Origin: Peribacillus deserti
GTDB lineage: Bacteria; Bacillota; Bacilli; Bacillales; DSM-1321
Reading direction: 5' to 3'
Assembly: GCF_002863585.1 (NCBI RefSeq)
Contig: NZ_PGUY01000057.1
Coordinates: 1-52,213 of the forward strand
Length of the DNA: 52,213 nucleotides
The position numbers were made by a program, and so were the translations under genes. Numbering within the stretch: the first letter of the stretch is position 1; the number at the start of each line of letters is the position of its first letter. The notes beneath the pieces were generated by a model. It saw nothing but the letters and a program-made list of their open reading frames with translations. It had not been told where the DNA came from and did no database searches. Positions 17,101 through 24,712 of the stretch are shown here, piece after piece.

Positions 17101-17781
17101 TCTTTTGGAGCGTTTATTGCAGAGCCGCGTAAATCTAAGTATTTTGACCCTTATTCAGGAAGTAAGTTAAAAGCTGGTGCAAATGCAGTCATTATTAATC
17201 CACTACTTCCGGACTTCAGGGAATTTGTAATTATGCTTCATGATGGTATCCGTCTTTTTAATAAGCAAGATCAGCTGATTATTGATCCTACGGAGGGAAT
17301 CATTAACGGTCTTGATGAGGTCTTCGATACGTATGACCAGGGATCAAGAGGGTTTAACTATCGAACTGAACGGCTGATAAACCGTTTTGAGAAACGGCCA
17401 GTTCTTAAAAACTGGGCAGATTCAGAAAAGTTTGGCGATCCTGCCACACCAGTATTTGAAGCATATCCAGGCGAACCTGTTACCGTCAGGCTGCTGACCC
17501 CTGCTGAGCGGAGAAGAACAAATACATTTCATATTCATGGCCACATTTGGAGAGCCGACTGGCAGGATATGAATGCAGAATTCCGGGCAGCAAAGGGACA
17601 GAATATTGCGGGTGAAGCATTTGATGCGCCATTGGCAGGAGGAGCGGGAGGCATCGGCCAGTTCCCAGGGGATTACTTATACAGAACAGGAAATATCCGC
17701 TGGAACATAGAACTAGGCTTATGGGGGCTTATCAGGGTACATGATCGATTAATGGAACATTTAATACCTTTAGATGAATAA
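14155..17781 (+). CDS. mnxG: Giant multicopper oxidase, Mn(II) oxidase (MnxG-like)
   Basis: A multicopper oxidase of about 1,208 residues, far larger than laccases (about 500) and equal to MnxG of Bacillus sp. SG-1 (about 1,217), which oxidises Mn(II) to Mn(IV) oxide on the spore surface. The HCHLYPHFMDGM motif of type 1/3 copper is at residues 334-345, with HVFHYHVH at 281-288. More His clusters follow: FHDHLF near 573, HQQHG, then FHNHNIHG near 897, HRHHG near 978 and FHIHGH near 1126. Several repeats of FGDHDP and of FGDPATP/HGDPGTP suggest multiple cupredoxin modules. ATG 14155 follows GAGGTGA at ten bases; GTG 14146 is too close. No signal peptide, as expected for a spore-coat protein made in the mother cell. 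Confidence 0.88.
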   Translation: MKRYFHIVAIPIRIVYNNFGDHDPDGRMYVLKENEKKVKKLVKENPFTPVELVQPLAIRSNAGDFIEILFENQLEHAAGMHFQQVTYDVRTSDGTNAGLNPDTLAEPGCTIKYQLRADTTGIAYFSDLGNPLSGEEGTNIHGLFGAIFIQRRGSTWTDPVTGGPIESGVFADIHHPFSPSFREYGWFFNDEPEQKDLTGNDPVDPMTGLPGESVHAVNYRAEPLANRVRLLEAGVVGPGCDGEEVHHDSWVFGDPATPILRGYVGDPAMVRLVHGGVKETHVFHYHVHQWLQEHTDVDSEIVDAQAISPQNFYNISPLYGLGSLQGAIGDVIIHCHLYPHFMDGMWGINRIFDTLQDGSQCYPNGVPIKPLQPLPDRPAPPKPTKEKPGFPNFIPGKFGCKAPRPPLSIVGGRGLTELEKNAAVPNARPGAVFAESCLGNPIVKEFNISIMEMPVQYNKQGWHDPKGRFFIKDEDIEDVLSGKKEPEPLVIHTNAGRCNRINLTNRLPQVLDGDAFQLATRTYEVGPHVHFVKFDPLVADGANVGWNYDSSVLPGETMRVEWFSDVELKATFFHDHLFANSHQQHGVFAGIVIHSRFSQFFDPKTGEDTDRGTQITVDHPIIPSYRDYTLFIHDFALLFDKDGCPIARPEFPGSLDDPGVFGVNYRCEPLQFRLGKDCDPAYSFSSFVHGDPGTPLLRAYEGDPIRIRLLDGAHEESHSFNLHGLKWKQERKDLDSRYVSQQHIGISESFTVETFVPRSGDYLYAYEDVEDVFNGCWGILRAYDQLVDDLIPLNDRPLPPKRTRPLPKKGDPIKKRVVKLGPETRAMRLKKYHIVAIQTPIVYNQFGDHDPHGIIFALAKDKDDILSGKINPEPLVIRGNYGDLIQIKLTNLLDPELFHNHNIHGYPAVKVDAFYPSSPRISMHPQLVDYDVKHSSGDTVGFNPDQTVEPGKSITYFWEVPTGIGACNFWDMADLRNHRHHGSFGAFIAEPRKSKYFDPYSGSKLKAGANAVIINPLLPDFREFVIMLHDGIRLFNKQDQLIIDPTEGIINGLDEVFDTYDQGSRGFNYRTERLINRFEKRPVLKNWADSEKFGDPATPVFEAYPGEPVTVRLLTPAERRRTNTFHIHGHIWRADWQDMNAEFRAAKGQNIAGEAFDAPLAGGAGGIGQFPGDYLYRTGNIRWNIELGLWGLIRVHDRLMEHLIPLDE

Positions 17782-17789
17782 AACACTTG

Positions 17790-17817
17790 AATAAGGATGG
17801 CTCCGGCCATCCTTATT
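17790..17817 (+). terminator. Terminator of the mnxEFG operon
   Basis: A perfect stem AATAAGGATGGC / GCCATCCTTATT with a TCCG loop, then TATTAG. It separates mnxG from the downstream membrane-protein pair. Confidence 0.75.
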
Positions 17818-17858
17818 TATTAGAAAGATCCAGCTTTCTAGGTAAAAGGAGGTAAGTA

Positions 17859-18275
17859 ATGTACACAATACCTTTTATAGTAGATTTACTGCTTATAAGC
17901 TTATTTTATTTATTTTTGCGCAGGCGGAAAAAAGTAATGGGCTTGTCAGCAGGAATGAATACGGCCATGTTTATCACTCTCTTCTTTTCTCTTTTTCTCT
18001 CTTTTTTCCTTATGGAGCAATTTCCATTTAATTATGTGCAGAATGTTTTATTATCAGTTTTTGCGGGCCTGATGATCGGCTGGTTATTTGGGAGGCTTAA
18101 GGACGAACAGACCCTTTTGATTGGTCTGGCAAATGGGGCAGCAATGGGGCTGATGACCCCGATGTTTGCAGGAGTGGTTTTATTCGATCGGTGGATATTT
18201 TATATTCTTCAGCTGCTGTTTGTATGTACTCTGTTAAGTTTGACCCTAAAAAAGAAGAGGATGTGGGGCCGTTGA
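17859..18275 (+). CDS. Small membrane protein, mnx-linked family, member 1
   Basis: A 138-residue protein with about four hydrophobic segments and a basic end (LKKKRMWGR). Segment 3 and its neighbours hold small-residue motifs AGLMIGWLFGRL and NGAAMGLMTPMFAGVV. These resemble those of the two membrane proteins encoded at 19045-19921 (GLILGGLIGSLYN and GIMGPMIS; GVMGGFMGPMIGG), so the three look like a family. AAAGGAGGTAAGTA precedes ATG. Its stop overlaps the start of the next gene (TTGA). Function unknown; a role in spore-coat or membrane steps of Mn oxidation is only suggested by position. Confidence 0.65.
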   Translation: MYTIPFIVDLLLISLFYLFLRRRKKVMGLSAGMNTAMFITLFFSLFLSFFLMEQFPFNYVQNVLLSVFAGLMIGWLFGRLKDEQTLLIGLANGAAMGLMTPMFAGVVLFDRWIFYILQLLFVCTLLSLTLKKKRMWGR

Positions 18276-19018
18276 GATTAAATGAATATACAAAGCAATT
18301 ATGGGCCCAAAGAGAAGAAGAAGTTATCAAATCAAACGTGGAATTGGAACTGGATTGGAAGGCTGGGGGAGGATTATCTTCCACATTTGAGGGCTCTTAT
18401 GAAGAAATAAAAGCCGTACAAAACTTTATGGATTCCCAGAACCTTATTAATATTGGAAAAGCACTGCCGCTAAAAAGTAAGATCCTTTATTTAAGAAATT
18501 TTTTGCAGGAAAGAAGGAACCAGCAGGTTGAGATTTTTTACCGTAAGAGAGGAGAGGCTGAATGGGTTACGGGACGGGTTGTCGCAGTGGGCCGGGATTT
18601 CACTGTTCTCATTTCAAAGGGGGACAGATATTGGCTTCCATATCCGTCGATTGATGTAGCACGCACACCCTCAGGTTATCCGGTTTCTGATTACTCTCAT
18701 ACTAATATGATTTATGATAACGATATTAAGAATTCTTTGCTGTTGAATTTTGGGGAAACGGTCTCCGCAAAGGAGGCACTCAAACAATTATTCTATGAAG
18801 AAACATTAGCTACGAATTTACAAAACTGGGAGGGAGTTAGAGTAACAGCCTGGGTTGAAAATAACGAAATTACCGGAAAAATCCAGCATGTCTCTGACTC
18901 TGCAAACCTTGTATTGAAAAAAGGCAGAGAAATAGTGAAACTTCCAATCGTATCTATAAGTCTGATAAAAACTTCTTCTCTGCTTTCCTCGTTTGTCCGC
19001 TTTATTTCAGGAAAATAG
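18272..19018 (+). CDS. Two-domain Sm/SH3-like protein, mnx-linked
   Basis: About 248 residues. The open frame extends back inside the upstream gene, but TTG 18272, overlapping that gene's TGA and preceded by AGAGGATG ten bases away, is the likeliest start. Two barrel-like domains can be seen in the C-terminal two thirds: QQVEIFYRKRGEAEWVTG with RVVAVGRDFTVLIS and YPSIDVARTP, and later WEGVRVTAWVENNEITGK with IQHVSDSANLVLKKG and LPIVSISLIKT. Each has the turn pattern of MnxE and MnxF. Soluble, no signal peptide. Unknown function; translationally coupled to the membrane protein before it. Confidence 0.65.
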   Translation: MRLNEYTKQLWAQREEEVIKSNVELELDWKAGGGLSSTFEGSYEEIKAVQNFMDSQNLINIGKALPLKSKILYLRNFLQERRNQQVEIFYRKRGEAEWVTGRVVAVGRDFTVLISKGDRYWLPYPSIDVARTPSGYPVSDYSHTNMIYDNDIKNSLLLNFGETVSAKEALKQLFYEETLATNLQNWEGVRVTAWVENNEITGKIQHVSDSANLVLKKGREIVKLPIVSISLIKTSSLLSSFVRFISGK

Positions 19019-19049
19019 TTTAGGGATACCTATTAAAGGTATCCCTAAA
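19019..19049. terminator. Bidirectional terminator overlapping a stop codon
   Basis: A 12-bp perfect stem TTTAGGGATACC / GGTATCCCTAAA around TATTAAA. It includes the stop codon of the minus-strand gene ending at 19045. Confidence 0.8.
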
Positions 19050-19497
19050 TTTTGTAAGTATACCTACATAAAAAGGCAATTAGAGCAACAGCCAGGATAC
19101 CAAGCAGTGTCATTGAAAGGCTATTGGCGAAGGTACCGCCAGCTGCTGCAAAACCACAAAGCTCAGATGATACAATGGGAGTAGAAATCATTGGGCCCAT
19201 TATCCCGAAATAACAGCTCAGAATTGCACCGGTAGAAAAAGTAACCAGATTATATAGGGAACCAATTAAGCCCCCGAGTATTAAACCGAGTAACGCCGAA
19301 ATGAGGATTGTTTGGAAGATAGGGATGCCAAGGAAGAAAATAATCATGCCATTCACTAAGCTAGCAAGTACAGGCAGGGTGACGATCAATGTAAAAATGA
19401 ACCGGGCATCCAATAAATGTCTCCTGCTAGTGTAATGTCTATAAACAAACCAAGTCAGTACAAAATTAAGAACGATAAATATAGATAGCCAATACAT
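19045..19497 (-). CDS. Small membrane protein, mnx-linked family, member 2
   Basis: A 150-residue protein with four to five hydrophobic segments, starting MYWLSIFIVLNFVLTWFVYR. Glycine-rich packing motifs GLILGGLIGSLYN and CYFGIMGPMISTP recall the other two membrane proteins in this locus. AGGGAGGTATAATGGG precedes ATG, within the end of the upstream gene, so the two minus-strand genes are coupled (four bases apart). Function unknown. Confidence 0.62.
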   Translation of the reverse strand: MYWLSIFIVLNFVLTWFVYRHYTSRRHLLDARFIFTLIVTLPVLASLVNGMIIFFLGIPIFQTILISALLGLILGGLIGSLYNLVTFSTGAILSCYFGIMGPMISTPIVSSELCGFAAAGGTFANSLSMTLLGILAVALIAFLCRYTYKI

Positions 19498-19501
19498 CCC
19501 A

Positions 19502-19921
19502 TTATACCTCCCTTTTTAACGAAACGGAAAATAACACGGATAAAAGAAAACCGCTGAAAATGATTTCTAATACGACAAAAAGGACGAATGCCTGACTTTC
19601 ATGAACAAGGCCGCCTATCATTGGGCCCATAAATCCTCCCATAACTCCCGAAACAGTCCCTGAGTATAAACTTTGAAAGTCCAAGGTGGTGCCTAAAGAA
19701 ATACCTGTACATATTCCAACCGCTGTTGCAGCTATTACCGCTTGTGTGTAATCAGGAAAAAGATGAGAGAGCAGAATGCCGGTCAGCAAAGTATTCGAAA
19801 GGGCTGCAGTAATCGTTAACGCCATTGAAAAGTGGTATTGAATTTGTTTCTTTTGTTTATAAATCCTCACATGAATGGCCAGAAAGAGCAGAAGATGAAT
19901 CCCCCAAAAAACAAATATCAA
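19502..19921 (-). CDS. Small membrane protein, mnx-linked family, member 3
   Basis: A 139-residue, four-segment membrane protein with a cytosolic basic loop after segment 1 (RIYKQKKQIQYHF) and the motif SGVMGGFMGPMIGG in the middle. Start TTG at 19921 follows GGGGGCGG. It is the first gene of a two-gene minus-strand unit, divergent from the two-domain protein at 20038. The family resemblance (small-residue GxMGPMxG motif) is by eye; no named Pfam family recognised. Confidence 0.62.
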   Translation of the reverse strand: MIFVFWGIHLLLFLAIHVRIYKQKKQIQYHFSMALTITAALSNTLLTGILLSHLFPDYTQAVIAATAVGICTGISLGTTLDFQSLYSGTVSGVMGGFMGPMIGGLVHESQAFVLFVVLEIIFSGFLLSVLFSVSLKREV

Positions 19922-20037
19922 CTGGACCGCCCCCAGACTTATCTTACGGTATACATATGTAATTCATCACAAAAAGAGACTGAATTAGAACACCCTTTTT
20001 CCTTCTTTTCAATAAAATAAAGAAGGAGGTGTACTAG

Positions 20038-20742
20038 TTGAAAAAACACAAACAAAGATTTTCCTGCTCACCAGACAAAAAGGATCAAATATTTATACCG
20101 GATTGTAATGTAAAGCGGATTCCTTCCCCAAAACTGCCTTCCCCGACCACGTGCCTGAATGAACCAGAGCTAGAGGAATTAGAGCGCAGCATTGATAAAG
20201 CAAATGAGATCCTGCTTTCTCTTGGAGCTCCGGAAGAAGAGGATAGGAACCAGGCATTTTTTAGATCGCTGCGGAAATTTAAGGCCGCCAAAGTAAAAGC
20301 AGATATAAACTGTCCGGAGCCTATAACAGTCGAGGGCTGCCTGGAGGGGGCAGGCCGTGACTTTTTAATGCTTAACTGCGGTTCTATGGGAGGGTTCAGG
20401 ATCATCCCGTATGAACAGATTAATAAAATCAAAATTAGAAAAAAGCGCCATGAAGTAAATGAAGAAGAGGTTCTTGATATTGATCCGCGCCTTAGGAGAA
20501 AACTCGTGTTAAACTTTGGAGCGACAGTTTCCAGATCTCCTTTTTTAATTAATGAGTTCTTTGGCATTACACTGCCAATCATACTGCTCTTATTTACCAA
20601 GAAACATATTACGGCTGTATTGCCAGACGAACGTATAGAAGGCATCCTTGAGCGGGTTGATAATGAAACAGTCTGTATTGTTAATGGTGAACAACGCATG
20701 ATTATTCCTATATTAAATGTATGCGGGTTCATCATTGAATAA
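20038..20742 (+). CDS. Two-domain Sm/SH3-like protein, mnx-linked, second copy
   Basis: A 234-residue protein. The TTG start is clear from AAGAAGGAGGTG upstream. After a basic N-terminus with two Cys (FSCSP and DCNVK) and a helical stretch (about 38-85), two barrel-like domains follow: AKVKADINCPEPITVEGC with LEGAGRDFLMLNCG and IIPYEQINKIKI, then KKHITAVLPDERIEGI with LERVDNETVCIVNG and MIIPILNVCGFII. The layout is close to the protein at 18272 and its closing IIP-x3-N motif matches the Cys/His-tailed protein at 12945. Probably part of the same spore Mn-oxidation locus. Function unknown. Confidence 0.65.
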   Translation: MKKHKQRFSCSPDKKDQIFIPDCNVKRIPSPKLPSPTTCLNEPELEELERSIDKANEILLSLGAPEEEDRNQAFFRSLRKFKAAKVKADINCPEPITVEGCLEGAGRDFLMLNCGSMGGFRIIPYEQINKIKIRKKRHEVNEEEVLDIDPRLRRKLVLNFGATVSRSPFLINEFFGITLPIILLLFTKKHITAVLPDERIEGILERVDNETVCIVNGEQRMIIPILNVCGFIIE

Positions 20743-20756
20743 CGGTAGTACAAAGT

Positions 20757-20774
20757 GGATGGCCTTTGCCATCC
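20757..20774 (+). terminator. Weak terminator after the mnx region
   Basis: Stem GGATGGC / GCCATCC with a four-base loop, followed by TAATTT. It has only a few T. Confidence 0.4.
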
Positions 20775-20882
20775 TAATTTACTATGGAGATAAAATTCTT
20801 CTGCTGTGTTTAAAATGAAGTGATATTTCATCATTTCCTTGAGTGTATATAAAATAAAACTCCTACAGAAGTCCGAATGGTA

Positions 20883-20911
20883 TTGTCAGAATACATTTTA
20901 TATTTTATAAT
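20883..20911 (+). promoter_or_regulatory. Sigma-A promoter of the dpp-ykf operon
   Basis: TTGTCA (20883-20888), 17-bp spacer, consensus TATAAT (20906-20911). Confidence 0.7.
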
Positions 20912-20923
20912 TTTAAGAAAATT
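20909..20923. promoter_or_regulatory. CodY box overlapping the dpp promoter
   Basis: AATTTTAAGAAAATT matches the CodY consensus AATTTTCWGAAAATT at 14 of 15 positions and overlaps the -10. The dpp operon of B. subtilis is CodY-repressed, so nutrient control is expected. Confidence 0.8.
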
Positions 20924-20949
20924 AGCATAAAAGTTCAGGGGGAAGCAAC

Positions 20950-21774
20950 ATGAAATTGTACATGTCTGTCGATATGGAAGGCATCACCGGACTGGTTGAT
21001 CATACACATGTAGATTCGTTTAAGCATAATTATGAACGCAGCCGCCTTATAATGACCAATGAAGCAAACTATATTATTACTGCCGCTTTTGAATCCGGGT
21101 GTTCTGAAGTCATTGTCAATGACAGCCATTCCAAGATGAACAATCTGCTTATAGAGAGACTGCACCCCGAAACCCAGTTAATTACAGGAGATGTCAAGCC
21201 ATTTTCCATGGTGCAGGGGCTGGATGCCAGTTTTGCTGGGGCGATCTTTGCCGGCTATCACGCACGGGCTTCGCAGAGAGGGGTTATGTCTCATTCCATG
21301 ATTTTTGGGGCGCGCAATTTTTACATAAACGATATGGCAGTAGGAGAGTTAGGGTTCAATGCTTATGTGGCTGGCTATTATGACGTGCCGCTTATCATGG
21401 TTGCCGGGGACGACGGCGCGGCCAGGGAAGCCGAAGAGCTGATCCCGAATATTACAACCGCAGTAGTGAAGGAGACGATCTCACGGTCGGCAGCAAAATC
21501 CTTGACTCCCGCAAAAGCCGGACAGCTGTTAACAGAGAAAACCGCAATTGCGATAAAGAACAAGGACCGCGTTAAGCCGCTGACACCTCCGGATAGACCG
21601 CTGCTTGCCATTGAATTCGCTAATTATGGACAGGCGGAATGGGCTAATCTAATGCCGGGAACCGAGATTATACCTGGGACAACGACAGTCCGCTTTCAGG
21701 CAAAGGATATTCTAGAAGCCTATCAAGCTATGCTTGTCATGACGGAGCTTGCAATGAGAACAACATTTTGTTAG
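20950..21774 (+). CDS. dppA: D-aminopeptidase DppA
   Basis: A 274-residue zinc D-aminopeptidase of family M55 that releases N-terminal D-amino acids such as D-Ala from peptides. The residues established for B. subtilis DppA fall at the same numbers here: Asp8 and Glu10 (SVDMEG), His60 (NDSH), His104 (AGYHAR), Glu133 (VGEL) and the His115 nucleophile (VMSH). A GGGGGAAGCAAC precedes ATG. It opens a ten-gene operon that imports and dismantles dipeptides and murein peptides. Cytosolic; the family forms a decameric ring. Confidence 0.95.
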   Translation: MKLYMSVDMEGITGLVDHTHVDSFKHNYERSRLIMTNEANYIITAAFESGCSEVIVNDSHSKMNNLLIERLHPETQLITGDVKPFSMVQGLDASFAGAIFAGYHARASQRGVMSHSMIFGARNFYINDMAVGELGFNAYVAGYYDVPLIMVAGDDGAAREAEELIPNITTAVVKETISRSAAKSLTPAKAGQLLTEKTAIAIKNKDRVKPLTPPDRPLLAIEFANYGQAEWANLMPGTEIIPGTTTVRFQAKDILEAYQAMLVMTELAMRTTFC

Positions 21775-21787
21775 GAAGTGAACGACA

Positions 21788-22717
21788 GTGAATTCGTACT
21801 TTGTAAAACGGCTTATCGCCATGTTTGTGACATTGTGGCTCATCATCACACTAACTTTTTTCCTAATGCATGCGATTCCGGGAAATCCTTTTGCTTCGGA
21901 CAAAAATACAAATGAAGCAGTACTGAAGAATCTAAACTCTTTCTACCACCTTGACGAGCCGCTGTATGTACAGTACGGCGCCTATTTAAAGTCACTCCTG
22001 ACTTTTGACCTGGGACCATCTATTAAACAATCAGCCTTTACTGTAAATGATTTGATTGGGAGAGGAATGCCGGTTTCCTTCGAGTTAGGTTTATGGACCC
22101 TTCTTGTAGCTGTAATTTCCGGAATTCTTCTAGGAGTGGTTGCTGCTCTTAGACATAATGGGATCATCGATTACCTGGCCATGACCTTTGCGGTGCTGGG
22201 TATCTCAGTCCCGAGTTTTGTAATGGCTACTCTGTTAATTCAGCAGTTTGCCGTTAACTGGCCAATTCTTCCGGTCGCCACATGGGCAAGCCCAAAACAT
22301 ATGATCCTGCCCATTCTGGCACTTGCCACAGGACCTATGGCGATTATCGCCCGCCTGACACGTTCGAGCATGATTGAGGTGCTGGCCCAGGATTACATTC
22401 GTACCGCGAAAGCCAAAGGCCTGTCTCCTGTTAAGATTGTTTTCAAGCATGCTCTTAGGAACGCATTGATGCCGGTCGTTACCCTGCTGGGTGCATTAGC
22501 TGCCAGTATCCTGACAGGAACCTTTGTCATTGAAAAAATATTTGCGATCCCTGGCATGGGCAAGTATTTCGTTGAGAGCATTAATCAGCGGGATTATCCG
22601 GTCATAATGGGGACTACCGTGTTTTACAGTGTTGTTTTGATCATTATGCTTTATTTAGTAGATCTGGCTTACGGGATTATCGATCCTCGCATTAAGCTCA
22701 ATAAGAAGGAGGGATGA
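21788..22717 (+). CDS. dppB: Dipeptide ABC transporter permease DppB
   Basis: A 309-residue DppB/OppB permease. Start is GTG after AGGAAGTGAACGACA. The N-terminal segment KRLIAMFVTLWLIITLTFFL, the motif HAIPGNPF, six membrane segments and the EAA loop DYIRTAKAKGLSPVKIVFKHALRNALMPVV are all present. It forms the translocation pore with DppC; the start of dppC overlaps or nearly touches its stop. Complete. Confidence 0.93.
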   Translation: MNSYFVKRLIAMFVTLWLIITLTFFLMHAIPGNPFASDKNTNEAVLKNLNSFYHLDEPLYVQYGAYLKSLLTFDLGPSIKQSAFTVNDLIGRGMPVSFELGLWTLLVAVISGILLGVVAALRHNGIIDYLAMTFAVLGISVPSFVMATLLIQQFAVNWPILPVATWASPKHMILPILALATGPMAIIARLTRSSMIEVLAQDYIRTAKAKGLSPVKIVFKHALRNALMPVVTLLGALAASILTGTFVIEKIFAIPGMGKYFVESINQRDYPVIMGTTVFYSVVLIIMLYLVDLAYGIIDPRIKLNKKEG

Positions 22718-22719
22718 TA

Positions 22720-23673
22720 GTGGCATTAAGGAAACAGCAGGAAACACATCAAGCACCTGTTATTCCCGATGAATGGTTCGCCCCGAAGGCGAAAAATAAA
22801 GGCGAAGAGGAAGCCGTAGTCAGGCCGAGTCTTTCATACTGGAAGGATGCCTGGAGAAGGCTGAAAAAAAACAAGCTTGCAATGGCTGGTTTAATATTTT
22901 TAGTATTGCTTACTATCATGGCGGTCATAGGGCCTATGCTTTCTCCACACTCAGTGGGAGACCAGAATTTAAGAAATCAAAATCTGCCGCCTTCAGGCGA
23001 GTACTGGTTTGGAACCGATAAACTGGGAAGAGATATGTTTGTTAGAGTATGGTATGGAGCGCGCATTTCATTGTTTGTGGGTGTAGTCGCTGCCCTGGCT
23101 GATTTTATCATTGGCATTATATACGGCGGTGTCGCAGGATATAAGGGCGGCAGGACAGATAATATCATGATGAGGATTGTAGAAATTCTCTACGGTCTTC
23201 CTTATTTGCTTGTGGTCATTCTTCTAATGGTTGTGATGGGGCCGGGCCTCTTGACGATCATAGTTGCCCTTTCCGCCACCGGCTGGATTGGCATGGCCAG
23301 GATTGTCAGAGGACAGGTCCTGCAAATTAAGAATTTTGAATATGTACTGGCTTCTAAGACGTTTGGAACGAAAACATCGAGAATTATACGGAAAAATCTT
23401 CTGCCGAACACAATGGGCCCAATTATCGTCCAAATTACACTCACAGTACCTTCAGCTATATTCGCAGAAGCTTTCCTTAGCTTCCTTGGATTAGGCATAC
23501 AGTCTCCATACACCAGCTGGGGCATGATGGCGAGTGACGGCTTGTCCTCCATCCTGACTGGACACTGGTGGCGCCTGGTATTTCCTGCATTCTTTATATC
23601 CGCAACCATGTTCGCGTTTAATGTCGTCGGTGACGGTCTGCAGGATGCACTCGATCCAAGGTTAAGGAGGTAA
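22720..23673 (+). CDS. dppC: Dipeptide ABC transporter permease DppC
   Basis: About 317 residues. GTG 22720, seven bases after AAGGAGGG, is preferred to ATG 22714, which touches the Shine-Dalgarno. The N-terminal cytosolic stretch is followed by WRRLKKNKLAMAGLIFLVLL, the DppC-type motif HSVGDQNLRNQNLPPS with FGTDKLGRDMFVRVWYGAR, and the EAA loop FEYVLASKTFGTKTSRII. Standard partner of DppB. Confidence 0.92.
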   Translation: MALRKQQETHQAPVIPDEWFAPKAKNKGEEEAVVRPSLSYWKDAWRRLKKNKLAMAGLIFLVLLTIMAVIGPMLSPHSVGDQNLRNQNLPPSGEYWFGTDKLGRDMFVRVWYGARISLFVGVVAALADFIIGIIYGGVAGYKGGRTDNIMMRIVEILYGLPYLLVVILLMVVMGPGLLTIIVALSATGWIGMARIVRGQVLQIKNFEYVLASKTFGTKTSRIIRKNLLPNTMGPIIVQITLTVPSAIFAEAFLSFLGLGIQSPYTSWGMMASDGLSSILTGHWWRLVFPAFFISATMFAFNVVGDGLQDALDPRLRR

Positions 23674-23678
23674 GCGGC

Positions 23679-24678
23679 ATGGAAAAGGTGCTTCAAGTAA
23701 ATGATCTTCATGTATCATTTGGTACATACGGAGGAGAAGTAAAGGCAGTCAGGGGAGTTACCTTTGATCTGTATAAAGGGGAGACCCTCGCCATCGTGGG
23801 TGAATCGGGATGTGGTAAAAGTGTCACCTCTCAAAGCATAATGAGACTGATCCCTGATCCTCCAGGGAGAATTGCCAATGGTTCCATAGTATTTAAAGGG
23901 AAAGACCTTACGAAGGTTTCGGAACCTGATATGCGCAAAATCCGCGGAGCGGATATTTCGATGATTTTTCAGGATCCGATGACCGCGCTGAATCCAACGA
24001 TGACTGTTGGAGAGCAGATTATAGAAGGCATCAGACAGCACAAAAACGTGACAGGCTCAGAGGCAAAAAAAGCGGCTGTTGATATGCTCAATCTCGTGGG
24101 AATACCAAGTCCCGAAGCAAGATTGAAACAATATCCCCACCAATTCAGCGGGGGGAATGAGGCAGCGTATTGTCATTGCCATGGCACTTGTCTGTCAGCC
24201 GGAAGTATTGATTGCAGATGAACCGACTACTGCACTCGATGTTACCATTCAGGCCCAGATTCTGGAGTTGTTCAGGGATATACAAAAAAAGACAGGAGTA
24301 TCAATCATTCTGATTACCCATGATCTTGGTGTAGTTGCTCAGGTAGCGGATCGCATTGCTGTGATGTATGCTGGCAAAATTGTTGAAACTGGCAGCCGCA
24401 GGGAGATCTTTTATACTCCTCAGCATCCTTATACAAAGGGGCTGCTCAGGTCCGTCCCAAGACTTGATATTGATGGCGGAGATCTAATTCCGATCCCTGG
24501 CTCTCCTCCCGATTTATTCGCACCTCCCGCCGGCTGTCCCTTCGCGGCACGCTGTGAATATGCAATGGATGTCTGCGACCGGGTGTATCCTTCGGAGACC
24601 CGCTTAAGCGGACAGCATCAGGTTGACTGCTGGCTGCAGGATGAAAGGGCAAAAAAATTGATGGCAGCAATGAATTAA
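23679..24678 (+). pseudogene. dppD: Dipeptide ABC transporter ATPase DppD, split by a one-base frameshift
   Basis: Two adjoining frames together make a complete DppD of about 332 residues. The first (23679-24221) holds Walker A GESGCGKS and the Q loop FQDPMTALNPT, and reaches the signature FSGG. The second, from 24157, continues [14 protein letters not shown] with Walker [14 protein letters not shown] and the C-terminal oligopeptide-ATPase motif [14 protein letters not shown]. The break lies in GGGGGGAATG (24150-24159); one extra G or A there puts the reading out of frame exactly inside the normal FSGGMRQR signature. A sequencing error, slippage, or a real inactivating mutation are all possible. 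If real, YkfD downstream could partly supply ATPase function. Confidence 0.9.
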
Positions 24679-24712
24679 CATTATAGATGCAAACAAAAGA
24701 GGGGGAACGCAC

